Source: Cervus elaphus
Lineage: Eukaryota; Chordata; Mammalia; Artiodactyla; Cervidae
Reading direction: 5' to 3'
Length of the DNA stretch: 64,000 bases
Assembly (NCBI RefSeq): GCF_910594005.1
Contig: NC_057831.1
Coordinates: forward strand, 40,382,001 to 40,446,000
Shown here: positions 23,641 to 35,530 of the stretch, one piece after another
Numbering within the stretch: position 1 is the stretch's first letter
Layout: the number at the start of each line of letters is the position of its first letter
Translations under genes and position numbers: made by a program
Notes under the pieces: model-generated
What the model was told of the DNA's origin: nothing
What the model saw: the letters and a program-made list of their open reading frames with translations, nothing else
The model's database searches: none

Positions 23641-26600
23641 ACATGGACTTTAAATCCTCTCTCCAGGAGGATCTGGTGAAAACTTGTGGTGGTCAGCGTA
23701 GCAGAGGAGGGCACCTGTATCCTGTTCCAGTTTAGACCCTCTTCTTTCACAACCTGGAGGTCACATCATTCCCTGATGCCCTTTTCACTGATATGTTGTA
23801 TATCCCATGCATAGCTGATCATCTCTTTACATCAGGTCTTTATACCTCTCGCAAGAATTTTTCAATTTTTCATTTAAATTTGTTTAAATGCAGCTTTAAT
23901 ACAGTCAACCGCATGTCTAGGTTGGTTTTCTTGCTTCCTACATGCATCTTCTACAAAATAATAATGGTACTGGTAACGTATTCATTCATTCATGCATTCA
24001 TTCTGTCTCTCTTCCACTTTATCTCTCTCCCTCTCAATACACAAAATGGGCAGTCACACAAACATACAGTATGTACACAAATACCCATAATCGGTGTCCT
24101 TTGTGTCTGTCTGAGTTAGAGATGTTACAGCCCTTGAGCGTTGTTTAGAAGTAAGTATCTTCCACGGTACAACAAAAGCTTCTTAAAAGTATGCCCTCCC
24201 TCTCCATGAGTCAGTGTATAATTCCTTTGTAGATTAGCAAACATCCCCACCTAAAAATATTCCACCTACTGTACCTCAGCCCAGAGCCCAGAACTCTACT
24301 TGTTAACCAAAGTTTGTTTCCTCTCTATAAGGACCTTAAATTACTTTATTGGGAAAAACATTTTCTATGTAATTATGATGTCTTAGTCATAATTTAGCCT
24401 AGTCAGAGAACCCAATTTATTATTTTAAGATGATTTTAATAAACCAAGAATATATTAATAACACTATTACAACAAAGCAAATGATTCCATCGAGGTGTGC
24501 ATAAATCCCTATGTGAAACCATAGGAAAATACTAAGGTGATAGTTGTGAGTGGGGAGGAGAATGGTTGGGGAAAGGCAAACTGGATTAAATGGGTGTCAT
24601 AGTGAGCTCATGGTTCCTCCTGAGTGGAGAAAGGAGGTGTACGCAGGGTGAGGAGTGGGTAGACAGGATGGTCAGTACAAAGCACCCAGCCAAGAAGGGG
24701 AGGCGATGTGTGTTAGGAAAGGGAACCAGTTTCATGAAGGGTGCAGAACATGGATGAGGCTGAGAGGTCAAACTGGAGAAGTAGAAAGTCACACCTTGCA
24801 AACTTCGAAGGCTTGGCAGGGTAGGAAGAGGTGACTGTGTTTGTATTTTTCCTCAATTAGAGCTCTGGAGGATAAATTGGAGAGGCCATAGGCTGGAAGC
24901 AGGGTCTTCACATTCGCTGTGAGATTTATCTTGAGGGTGCAGAAGGAATATTAGGAGGCATTGCTATTTTGCCAGAAAACTCCATGGAATTTTCCCTACA
25001 ATTGAAATGATGGCTAGAGTTTCTTGTCTGTTTAATATTTTTCTAGGGAATGCTTAGACAGGTTACAGATGGAGACTTTTTCAGATGCGAGACAAAGCTG
25101 AGGAAAACAAATAAAAATGAAAATTTGGCTAATAATGCATTGAAATAGAAAAAGGCTACTTTTCCTTGCTCCAGTAGTTTAGAAGTGACTAGAATAAGTC
25201 ACATGAATAGGAGTCTTGAATTGAATAGGATTCTGTTTCTCATAGGTCAAATCATGCCTGGGAGATCTCCAGGTTTTTTATAGCAATATATCAGGAAATG
25301 CACTGACATTTTCCCTGTATGCTGTTCACATTATTTGTACATGCACACACAGCTTTGGTGATTAGAAAGTCTTTTATTAAAAGATGAAGAATCGAGGAGG
25401 GCACAGAGGATTCACTTTGGTCTTTTTAGAAGAGCTACTAAAATTTTGACTTACATTTTACTGTGTGCAGACACAAACAGGATTTAATTTCTTCCACCTG
25501 AGTCATAGCTGCCTTCCCAGAAAAGGACTAAAATATTTCTCAAGGACAGAACCCAGAAAACTAAAAGTTCCAGAGATCAGTGCTTTAGGGGACAAGGCAT
25601 GGAAATGATACATCTTCTCATAAAGTTTAAATGCATTTTGGTTCAAGTAGATAACTTTTAGCTCAAGGCGCTTGCAAGAATCACTCATTCATTCCTCACA
25701 AGTTGATTGAACCATAGCTAAAATATCAGCTATTGAAGTAGAATAGGAAAAAACCTTGAAAAGAAGCTAAAAATGTATTTTGGAACTAGACTATGAATGG
25801 CTTTATAACCATGATGATCAAGTATCTGTTGAACACTTGCTACCTACTAGGCAGACCTGGTGGTGGAAGTATTGTATTCTAGAAGGCATCCTGGAATATT
25901 TAAGGATAACTGATAACCTGCCTTTTGAAGGCAGATGATTAATAACCCGTACAGAGCATCATTATAAAATGGTTTTCCGGAGAAAAGGAATAACACGTGA
26001 GATTGGGATAGGGCCTCAGTGTGGCAAGAAGAGAGTGAGAAGACCAAGAAAGCCTCAGAATTCAAAAGTGGCAGATGGTGGGCAGAAGCCTCTATTGGAT
26101 TGACAGTGACAACATGATTTGACTCTCAAGGATAAAAGGAATACTAATTTAACACGTGCTGGAAGAGGTCTGTGTGGTTGAGACATAGTACCTTGGCCTC
26201 AGAGATGAGGAGAAACTGGCCGAGGGTCACTGTGGGTATAGTACCTGGATCAGTGTAGGAGGGGAAGGAAAGGAACATTCCCCATTTTCTTGGTGAGTTC
26301 GAAGACAGACTTGCCTTCCTAGATTTAGGAGGTTAAGCCCAGGATGGGAAACTTGAAGAGAGGGATCAAGTGACCCACTCCCACCAACTGTCCTTGTGGC
26401 AAATGACAAAGGATGAACTGGGCTCAAGTCAGAAGGGGGCCCAGGGAAAGCGACAACCGTAAATGTGCAATAATGTTATTATCTTGTTTTTATTTGTATT
26501 TTCCCATTTTCCCTAAAAGTTGCCTCCAGAAAAAAAAAAAATCAACTCAGTTGATACTTAAATGTAACTGTCATGTTGGTTTGACTGAAGTTGAGATAGC

Positions 26601-26860
26601 TTTTCTTGTGGGGGCATTTCTTATCTCTCGGCGCTGGATCGGACACAGCTATGTTAGAATCCTGGCATAGCTCGGAAGCCTCTATCAGCTATAAATGGAG
26701 AGCACTTTTACCATATCACTTTTTTTTTAAATGTATATCACAATCTTTTGATAACATGGAACTTGCTTTTAAATTTCATTTTTAAGAAAAAACTTCTTTA
26801 AAGTCTCTTAGCCTGACAAGTCCTCAGTTCTATGTCTCTGCCTTCTATTGCATTCAACAC
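23641..26860. other. Unique intron sequence, possibly with an old LINE remnant
   Basis: No confident element was found in 3.2 kb. The purine-rich stretch 24500..24960 has the composition of a degenerate antisense L2 but no landmark I can name. No exon was recognised. Confidence 0.35.
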
Positions 26861-27330
26861 TTTTATTTTTCAGTGTATTTTTTTAATTGCAAGATAATCG
26901 CTTTATGTTGCTGTTAGTTTCTGCTTTACAACAACAAAAATCAGCTTTCTGTATACATATATCAGAGAAGGCAATGGCAACCCACTCCAGTACTCTTGCC
27001 TGGAAAATCCCATGGATAGAGGAGCCTGGTAGGCTGCAGTTCTTGGAGTCGCTACGAGTCGGACACGACTGAGCGACTTCACTTTCCCTTTTCACTTTCA
27101 CACACTGGAGAAGGAAATGGCAACCCACTCCAGTGTTCTTGCCTGGAGCATCCCAGGGATGGGGGAGCCTGGTGGGCTGCCGTCTATGGGGTCACAAAGA
27201 GTTGGACATGACTGAAGCGACTTAGCAGCAGCAGCAGCAGCAGACATATATCCCCTCCCCCTGAGCCTTCCACACACCAACACCTTTTTCATTGTCAAGT
27301 CCACCTGGGCCATGAAGCTTCACTCTCATA
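26861..27330 (-). mobile_element. L1 3' end, interrupted by BOV-A2
   Basis: AGATAATCGCTTTATGTTGC, TTTCTGCTTTACAACAAC and GTATACATATATC precede the SINE, and the same L1 3' end resumes after it (TCCCCTCCCCCTGAGCC). It is antisense to SLIT2. Confidence 0.7.
26963..27243 (+). mobile_element. BOV-A2 SINE (Bov-A dimer) with 8-bp target duplication
   Basis: Two Bov-A monomers are in tandem: AGAGAAGGCAATGGCAACCC, then, about 146 bp later, GGAGAAGGAAATGGCAACCC. A TTTCACTTTCAC-type linker lies between them and a (CAG)7-like tail at the end. ACATATAT is duplicated at 26955..26962 and 27244..27251. Confidence 0.95.
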
Positions 27331-27384
27331 CTGTGGGGCCACACATCTCTACACTTGTTTCCCAGCGCCTATGTCTCTATGCCT

Positions 27385-27583
27385 GTGTTAGTCACTCAGT
27401 CGTATCTGACTGTTTGGGACCCCATGGACTGTAGCTCACCAGGCTCCGTCCACAGAATTCTCCAGGCAAGAATATTGGAGTGGGTTGCCATTCTCTTCTC
27501 CAGGGGATCGTCCTCATCCAGGGAGAGAACCTGGGTCTCCTGCATTGCCAGTGGACTCTTTACCATCTGAGCCTCCATAACAG
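27385..27583 (-). mobile_element. Bov-tA SINE
   Basis: The plus strand shows AGTCACTCAGTCGTATCTGA, GGACCCCATGGACTGTAGCT and ACTCTTTACCATCTGAGCC. The last bases of the tRNA head are missing (no GGAAGCCC end). Confidence 0.93.
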
Positions 27584-28435
27584 ATTTTGTTGCATTCTGT
27601 CCAGATATCCTACCCATGTCCTATCCTAACCCATACTTTCTTTGCTTTTGTAGTAGTGCCAGCCCTGTTACTTGGGCACCAAATAAGTACCCTGTCTGCA
27701 CCCAGGGCATGGAAGGGAGCTGCAGAGGGTGATTCAGTGGTGCGCTGGCAGCCCTGATGAGCCCCAGCCCGCTAAGAGCCATGTCAGTTTCCTCCATCCT
27801 CTTTGCTCCTCTCCTAGCCATTAATGCAGAGAGCTCTGTGCCCAACCCTGTTATTAAATTATCTGCTATTAAAATGATAAATTGGTTTCTGCTTCAGTAA
27901 TTCAATGTGCTTGAAGACTACTCTTTACGGAATCTTGCTTTTATATTAATGTGTTACTTTAAAAGGCGATATTTCTTACCTGAACATCATATTTTCCAGA
28001 ATTTACTGTTTATTTCTGTTATTAATTTGGATCCTTAAAAAATATCTTAGAGAGTGTTTTTAAGTTAAGTGTATTTTCCATAAGTAAGAGTTGTAGGAAT
28101 TTTTATTGATTGTCGTTGAAAATGTTAAAAAGGATTTACATAGAATCGGAAGACTGAAAGAGGCTTATGCCATCACCTCTCTCTTTCATATTACCATTTC
28201 TTCTCCAGGTTACCATTTGCATTCTGTAACCAGGTCCAGTTTTTGCTGTTTTTCTGTTAGCACACTTTACCAGAAAGCACTTATTAGATCTGTACCTCAT
28301 GCACCAGCAGCAAACACGTATGACCTTGTGCATGTGGCCATGTGTAGTTTTCCAGGGTCGGATCCACCAATTTAGTGAGAATTTCCAAGGTTTCTAAGTT
28401 CCCTTTTCCCTTGTAAAATGTAAGAATCACTGCTA
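27584..28435. other. Unique intron sequence
   Basis: Nothing was recognised. Confidence 0.4.
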
Positions 28436-28630
28436 CAGTGGAAAGGACTCCTCACTTCTATAAAATTAGCTTCAAACGCAAATTCTACCACTTATTTTGC
28501 CACCTTGAAGGAGAAAAGCTACTCTCTAACCTTGGTTTCCTTTAAGAGTTCCCTGAAACTGTCGCGTGGACTAAATGAAATAAAATATACAAAGCCCCGG
28601 CCCATAATGGTTGCTTCCTAAATGTGAGGG
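28436..28630 (+). repeat. MIR SINE, diverged
   Basis: AACCTTGGTTTCCTTTAAGA, then GTGGACTAAATGAAATAAAA, GCCCCGGCCCATAATGG and TTGCTTCCTAAATG keep the sense MIR order. Confidence 0.6.
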
Positions 28631-30369
28631 AGACTTTGTCCTTGTCTAAAAGCCATCATTCCCACTGTGGCATTGTTCTGATTCATTTATCATCAGAGAT
28701 AGAAACCAGCTGCTCCAGTCTCTGTGCATGACAACTGTCTGTGTGCTTAAAGTACTTAAGCAAACCCTTGCCTCCTTAACCACAGGTTAATTCCTTTGAC
28801 CCTTCATAGCCAGTTGTCAGATGGGAATTTTCTCAGTGGTTTGCCCACTTAAGGCAGCATGTCTCTAGAGGCCAGTGGTTGAAGGGGGAAGCTGGTGTTA
28901 TTAACAGCAGAGCTGAGTACCAGCTCGGATTCTTGTTTTTCTGCCCCGATTGTCTCTGCTTTGCCATAAAGGAAGGATCAACCCAATAGGATGATTCCCA
29001 GCAGCCCCAGACACCACTTCTGCCTACAAACGGGGAGTGAGTGTGAGGAAGTGCTTCTTTTTAAAGAATGAATAATGAAGAAGAAAGATTGAAGCAGCAA
29101 TAATGGGAGAAGTCTGAGGAGAAGTCTGGGAAAAGTGTTTGAAATTGTATACAGGATTTCCAGCCAGTCTGGAGCCAAGAAAAGCCAAAAGTCAGTATGC
29201 AAAGCAAACCGTTCAAATATCTCTTTTCTTATGGTCGGAAATGAATCAGGCAGCTTTTAAAAGCAAGGACTTAACAATTTCAAATTGCAAATTAAGAACA
29301 GATAAAAGAAAAATATGCATTATTTAAATGAATTGCTGCCTCTAAAAGGCCCCTTGGCATGTTTATCTGTTTCAATAGCTAACTAAATTCTAGATGCATA
29401 ATATTACAATCCTGAATTTAAGACTGGCTATTCATTTTATTAAAACTATATGTACAGAGAGTGAATGGGTAACTCCATCAAATAAATGATCTTCAGAAAA
29501 TCCACTATACACCCAGCTCCTCTTTGTTGTGTCAAATGAGAAAGACGACAATACCTTATACACTTTTAGTTTTTGGTCTGGTGCATTGTTAATATTTTTC
29601 CCAGAACAAAAGCAGGAGAAAAGTTAGATGTGGAATTCAGGACCCCAAGATATATGGGGATTGTAAGCAGGACAGAAACAGAGGTGGCCCTGATGAATGC
29701 TTGCTCTAAGGAGGTGGCTTTGCAGAAAGAAATGGTATTCTTTGGAAAGCCATTCTTTGGACACATAATATCAATCCTCTTTCCCTGTTAGTCACTCATT
29801 AGCCACAAGATTCTGACTTCTTACCACTATTAATAAAAACCTCTAAGTTTCTTGGCAACAACTTTTAAACCCAGCAGTTTGCCTTGTCATTTGGGAAGGC
29901 AACACATTCTCTGAGGAGCCAGAGGCTACAGTGAGAGATCTGTGCACCTCGTGAGCAACGGAGAAGGGGCCAGGCAGATGCAACTGTCCAAGAAGGAACC
30001 AGAGGTGCTCGCTGCGTGCTGTGGTGACTGGTTCTCAGGTGCACCGTGCATAACATGAGTTAGAGCAGCTGAAGTGAATTCAATTCAAAAGCTCCCATTT
30101 TTGAAGTCTGTTCAAGGTTATCCATATTATAGCTTGGCTTTCATTTGAATCCCAACATCCTTTCTTGATTTAAGGAGAAAAGATGGAGCTAATCGGTAAG
30201 ACATTCATGTGGGAGGGTGCCATATCCTGCGTTTCATGGAAAGAAGTGAGGTGTAAACTGCTGACGAAAGCCAGCAGGTATGTGCCCGGGGGGATGCAGA
30301 AGAAGGATGAGCATCTTTGTTTGCCAAGGCATGGCTAGTTGGAAAGAAACAGTTCTTCAGAAAAAAAAA
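28631..30369. other. Unique intron sequence, conserved-element candidate
   Basis: No repeats were recognised over 1.7 kb. The part 29100..29480 is AT-rich and dense in POU/homeodomain-like words (ATGCAT, ATTTAAAT, ATTTAAATGAATTG) with a clean GC-containing core AAAAGGCCCCTTGGC, a texture often seen in developmental enhancers. Confidence 0.35.
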
Positions 30370-30446
30370 GAAAACACACACACACACACTAAAAAATACC
30401 TCTCTCTCTCTCTCTCTCTGACACACACACTCTCACACTCATGGTA
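30370..30446. repeat. Compound (CA)n-(CT)n-(CA)n simple repeat
   Basis: An A-run is followed by about 9 CA units, then about 10 CT units and a short CA/CT mixture. Confidence 0.95.
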
Positions 30447-31089
30447 AATACAGCAGAAAATGAATTCAGAAGCAGTTGTTTCACAATAGCAGTGAAGTGA
30501 AAATCATTGCATCTTCGGCCACTTGACTCACTAAATAAAAGAAGGGAATAGAAAACAGTATTAGAGGAATCTACAGAAATTTCTCAGTGAAAAGATGTTC
30601 AGGATTATTCTGAAGAAAGAGAAACAACTGGTCAAAAGGAAATGGATATTTTATAGACTTGGATTTTACCAAGCCTATAAACCCTTCTCATCACCCTGAG
30701 TGGCTGTCTGCATCTGGACTCCCTGGAGAGCTGATTCCCGTATCTACTGAGAGAGAAGGCTGGTGGATGTGCCAGGTGGCACTCGGAGGGACCCCTGGCT
30801 CTTGGAAAGGCGGCTCTGGGAGCCCAGGTCTGTGGCTCAAGGCCAGGAAGCCTTGAACATGGGCCTGCTGGGTCAGGATGCATGTCCTCTCCCCAGAAGA
30901 ACCCCTCCTGCAATGTTCTTCAGGTCTGCCCACGAGACCTGGTCCCCCACAGAGCAGGGATCAAGCACCCACACACGTGTGGTCTTGCAGCCATGTGCAG
31001 AGCTGGCATGCCTGGGTCTGTGTCTACTTCTGCAGCCAAGAATGTCCTGAGCAGGAGCCTGCTTTAGTAGACAGTTCTGTGGTTTCAGA
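30447..31089. other. Unique, relatively GC-rich intron sequence
   Basis: 30660..31080 is richer in G and C than its surroundings and gives several overlapping open frames (for example 30763..31050 plus and 30632..30913 minus). None has a domain, and no exon signal was confirmed. Confidence 0.35.
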
Positions 31090-31313
31090 GGGCTTCCCAG
31101 GTGGCGCTAGTGGCAAAGAGCCTGCCTGCCAGTGCAGGAGACATAAGAGATGCAGGTTTGATCCCTGGGTCGGGAAGATCCCCTGGAGGAGAGCATGACA
31201 CCCCATTCCAGTATTCTTGCCTGGAAAATCCCATGGACAGAGGAGCCTGGCGGGCTACAGTCCATGGAGTCACACAGAGTCGGACACGACTGAGCGACTT
31301 AACAGTAACACAC
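31090..31313 (+). mobile_element. Bov-tA SINE
   Basis: GGGCTTCCCAGGTGGCGCTA and GTTTGATCCCTGGGTCGGG run through to GACACGACTGAGCGACTTAA. The head carries an extra GACATAAGAGATGCAG segment, a known variant of the family's anticodon-loop region. Confidence 0.95.
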
Positions 31314-33279
31314 ACATACTCCAGTCAGTCACGTTTGGAGCCTAGAGAATAACATGAATAAATCTGTCTATCAACCTAACTTGCTATCTATTATCTTTCT
31401 GGGAGACTTAAGAAATCTATGTATTTCCTAAACTTTAAAAAATATGCACTATTATTATTGTGCTAATAATGTACTAGTTGAATGGTGCTAAATATCCTGA
31501 TTATGTATTTAATAGTCTGCATTATTATATGATCCAGTGGCTGTAGTTATTTAAGCAACCCAGAGTATGATATTTAAGAATTACTTTTGCTTTGAGAGGA
31601 ACGGGAAAAGAATATTCCTGTCATCCCTAAAAGGACTTTCAGTTTATGTTTGAATTGTGAAGATTCATCACTTTTTTGAAGATTACTTCAGTTGCATTTA
31701 ATTATTATCATTAGTCACTATGAAAATAGTGATAGTCTATATGTTCAGGGACTGAAAAAAGTCTAGGTAGGAGCCTCTGGAAATGCAGTTTAATTCAATT
31801 TAATTTTTTGCTTATTCGTATGATTTTTTATTTATTGAGGAACTTTGTCCATGAGGAATTGTTAAATATTTTCATTCAGATTACTTGAAAAGTAGAGACA
31901 ATGTACAAGTTTCACTTTATTGCACTGTTTTCTAATTTACAGAGAGAAAACCTATTTTTTTATTTGATTTGCTTAAGAAGAAGAAAATAGAACATTAGTA
32001 ATACAAGTGTTAGTGAGACTACTAAGGAGTTCAAAAGAACTGATAATTAAAAGCTAGAAATACTATAAGGAAAAACAGAAGAGATATAACAGCATATTTA
32101 AATTTTAAAATAAAATTATTGAAGGTATTTAATTTATAATTAAAGCTAAAAATTAATATACAGTCAGAAACCCACTGCTGTGATTTATTTCTGTATCTAC
32201 AGCTGAGTGTTTTTGTCTAACGTCCTAAAAATATAATTTGAAATAGCTAACCTGTCAAGAGTATAGTCAGTAGCTGAGAACCTGTTTAATTTTTTTTCAG
32301 CATCATCAACTTTAGTTTCTTTGTTTGAGGAAAAGTACCTTTGATAAATTCTGAACTTGATCAACTGAGTTGGGCAACTGAATCTCCGTCGTATATTGAT
32401 GGTACTTCTTTCCCCTCTAGCGACCATTAGAGACCCAGTGCTACTTCGTTCTCTCCATACATAAAATGAAAGCAGAATTACTTTCCTTCTCTAAATGATG
32501 CTACAAGGATGAATATGAAATCTTGTTAAACTGACTAAGCCATGTGGGTACACTATAGAGTTGGGCTACATCTCATTCAATGAGATATTGAAAACAGAAC
32601 ATCACAAATTAATTTTATATTGGAATTTTGTATTTTAAGCCACATTTTAGATATTTACAGTTCTATTCCATTTTTTCCAATGTGAATTTCTTTTGGCACA
32701 TCACTATAATTAACAAATGATAAAACAAATGACAACTGTTATAATAGAAGGAATCTGGAAGTGTCACTTCATCCCATCCCCTCAGCTACTGTCAGAGAAC
32801 ATGTAAATCACAGGATATAGGGAGAGACTATATCCTGTTTTCAAAGATCTGCTCTACAGAAAAACAAACACCTATATTATTGATGAGAGAAAACTTTGAT
32901 CCAGCTAAGTTTGATGATTTTATTAATTTTTCAAATAATAAACATCAATTTGTTTTTACTCTCCTGATTTTAGCAAACTTCTCTGCTGAGTTAAAATGTT
33001 ATGAAGAATTACACTTAGATATTTGCTTATTAAAATTATTCAGATAAGTCATATTCTAAATCTAATATGTGATTTGAAATTATACACGTTCCTATAATAC
33101 AGTGAAAGTTATGCTGTGCATTTCACAGTTGATAACCTTAGTCAATTACAGCACCTGCATCCATACTTGGGATAAAGTAACTTGATGAACCAAAGATAAA
33201 GAGAGACCCCATTATGTTTCTCAGAATAATCTATTCTTAGAACAAAGTAAAATATTCATCTCAGCCATAACCGAAGAGT
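31314..33279. other. Unique, strongly AT-rich intron sequence
   Basis: No repeats or exons were recognised over 2 kb. Confidence 0.45.
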
Positions 33280-33948
33280 AAGAATGTTAGGATGTTACCC
33301 AACCATAAAAAGTGAAATTCTGCCATTCACAGCAACATGGATGGACTTAGAAATTATTATTCTTAGTGAGGTAAGTCAGACAGGCAGAGAAAAAAAAATA
33401 CAGTATGTATGATATCATTTATATGTGGAATCTAAAAATAATATAAATGAATGTATATGCAAAACAGAAACAGATGCACAGATAGAGAAAACAAACTAAT
33501 GGTTACCAAAGGGGAGAGGAAAAAATTAAGGCTGTGAGATTAGGAGATATAAACTACTGTGTATAAAATAGGTTAGCAGCAAGGATATGCTGAGCAACAC
33601 AGGGAATTGTAGCCGTTCTCTCGGAAAAACTTTTAATGCAGTATAATCTGAAATGGGCTTCCCTGGTGGCTCAGATGGTAAAGAATCTGCCTATACTTTG
33701 GGAGACCTGGGTTTGATCCCTGGGCTGGGAGAATCCACTGGAGGAGGGCATAGCAATCCGCTCCAGTATTCTTGCCTGGAGAATCGCCATGGACAGAGGA
33801 GCCTGGCAGGCTACAGTCCAAGGGGTCACGTAGAGTCGGACACAACTGAACAATAGGCACCCACAATCTGTAATAATATTGAATAGTTATGCTATACACC
33901 TGAAACTAATACAGTGTAAATAAAGTATATTTCAAAAAAAGAATGTTA
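33280..33948 (+). mobile_element. L1 3' end with target duplication, split by a Bov-tA
   Basis: ACAGCAACATGGATGGACTT, TATCATTTATATGTGGAATC, TAATGGTTACCAAAGGGG and, after the SINE, GCTATACACCTGAAACTAAT, then a short A tail. AAGAATGTTA flanks it at 33280..33289 and 33939..33948. It is 5'-truncated and sense to SLIT2. Confidence 0.85.
33655..33864 (+). mobile_element. Bov-tA SINE nested in L1
   Basis: It runs from GGGCTTCCCTGGTGGCTCAG through to GTCGGACACAACTGAAC. Target duplications AATCTGAAAT (33645..33654) and AATCTGTAAT (33865..33874) are 9 of 10 identical and lie inside the L1. Confidence 0.95.
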
Positions 33949-35059
33949 AAATAATACATTTGTGGTGTGTTTATAAATACACATATTTTTTAAACCTCCA
34001 CAAAGCTTTTTTCTTCAGTATGAAGTCACCTAGCAGCCTTACCCTGGACATAGGTCACTATGTCCCAGCTCTGCGGGACTGTCCTGGAGGTACTGAGTCT
34101 CCATTCAGTCCTGGAGTTCAGTCCACTGTAGGGAGCAGTCACTCAGTCCCACTTTCACATGACTTTCTCTGTGGGGATTCAAACAAAACCACACATTCCC
34201 CCTCAATGTTAAGGTTATCATTTCTTTGAAATTAATCCATCTTTTAAAGAAGTAATCCCATGTAGTGCAGACAATGCTTCTTTTGCAAATGGTCCATTTG
34301 TTCCCTAAACAGCTAAAAGAAATATTGCCATTAGCTTAGAATATATTGAATTTTGTTGAGATGTATACAGTTTCCAAGATCTTGTAAATAGAAAGCTGTC
34401 CATACTTGGTAGGTTAATTTCCTACTGACACACACACACACACATAAAAGGCGTGTGTGTGTTGGAATTATTTTATTGTGAATATGCCTCACAAAGATAC
34501 ACTGAGACTGAGAACTGCACTCAGATTGAGCCCTGAATCTCCTGCAGCTAATTTTCTATGTATAATAACCAAGTCAAGTTCGCCCATATATCATTTTATG
34601 CAGTACTTTTGTAGCAAATTGATTTAAGTGGCTTTTTGGAACAGTTGTTGGGCAGAATTGATTCTGTGGCCAATAGATTAACTTACACAGCACAATTGTG
34701 TCTGGGTTGATTTTGGCGTCTAAATAGAGTTTTAAGCAAATGGAACGGTTGGTAGTGGCTGGAGTGAGTTCTCCATCAACTCAGTGAAATGTTGTGATGT
34801 ATATTATTAAAAGAGATTCAGTAAAGTATGGTGGATTACAGTACCCATTGACAGCTGGCAAAGACAAAACAAAATATTTGAGTTGCATTAGAAATTTTAA
34901 AGTGTATTTTGTCTCCTTGAAAACGTATAATCTGACCTGGTCGAAGTTCAGTAGATGAGATGTTCTAATTAGCAAAACCCTGGCATCACCAGATAAAGAA
35001 ACAAGTGAAAAGATGTGAGTGGATGCCTTTGTGTTCTCCACTCACCTCTTTCCAAGCCC
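33949..35059. other. Unique intron sequence with a CA/TG inverted simple repeat
   Basis: (AC)8 at 34429..34444 is followed 8 bp later by a GTGTGTGTGT run to 34461. The stretch 34560..34780 is repeat-free. No exon was recognised. Confidence 0.4.
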
Positions 35060-35293
35060 AGAGCAAATTCAGCCTGGATCATTTTAGGTTTAGCTTCCTG
35101 AGGGCAGGAACTTTCTGTTCACTTCTGAATCCCCAGTACTCGTTAAATGCTGACGGTAATAAGTTCCTTTCACTTCTAAGGCTCCATGTCCTCGTCTGCA
35201 TATGAGTGATAACAATACCGGTCTCTTAGGTTTATGAATATTAAATTTGAAAACAATACCTGTCTCTTATGTTTATGATTATTAAATATGATA
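35060..35293 (+). repeat. L2 end plus MIR-like segment with a 41-bp tandem duplication
   Basis: GCTTCCTGAGGGCAGGAACT and CTGAATCCCCAGTACTCGTT are L2 3'-end landmarks. TCCATGTCCTCGTCTGCATA resembles MIR. Units 35211..35251 and 35252..35292 are a tandem copy (AACAATACC, TCTCTTA, TTTATGA). Confidence 0.6.
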
Positions 35294-35305
35294 TCTGTTT
35301 AAAAC

Positions 35306-35520
35306 TGGCTTCCCTGGTGCCTCAGATGGTAAAGAAGCCGCCTGCAATGCGAGAGACCTGGGTTCGATCCTAGGTTTGGGAAGACCCCCTGGAGGAGGGC
35401 ATGGCAACCCACTCTAGTATTCTTGCCTGGAGAGTTCCCATGGACAGAGGAGCGTGGTGGGCTACAGTCCATGGGGCCGCACAGAGTCAGACATGACTGA
35501 GCGACTTAGCACACACAGCG
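35306..35520 (+). mobile_element. Bov-tA SINE with perfect 10-bp target duplication
   Basis: TGGCTTCCCTGGTGCCTCAG and GGGTTCGATCCTAGG run to GACATGACTGAGCGACTTAG. TGTTTAAAAC is repeated exactly at 35296..35305 and 35521..35530. Confidence 0.95.
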
Positions 35521-35530
35521 TGTTTAAAAC

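Noticed and set aside
27224..27243. CAG triplet expansion
   Set aside because: It is the normal tail of the BOV-A2 element, also seen at 43490 and 40465.
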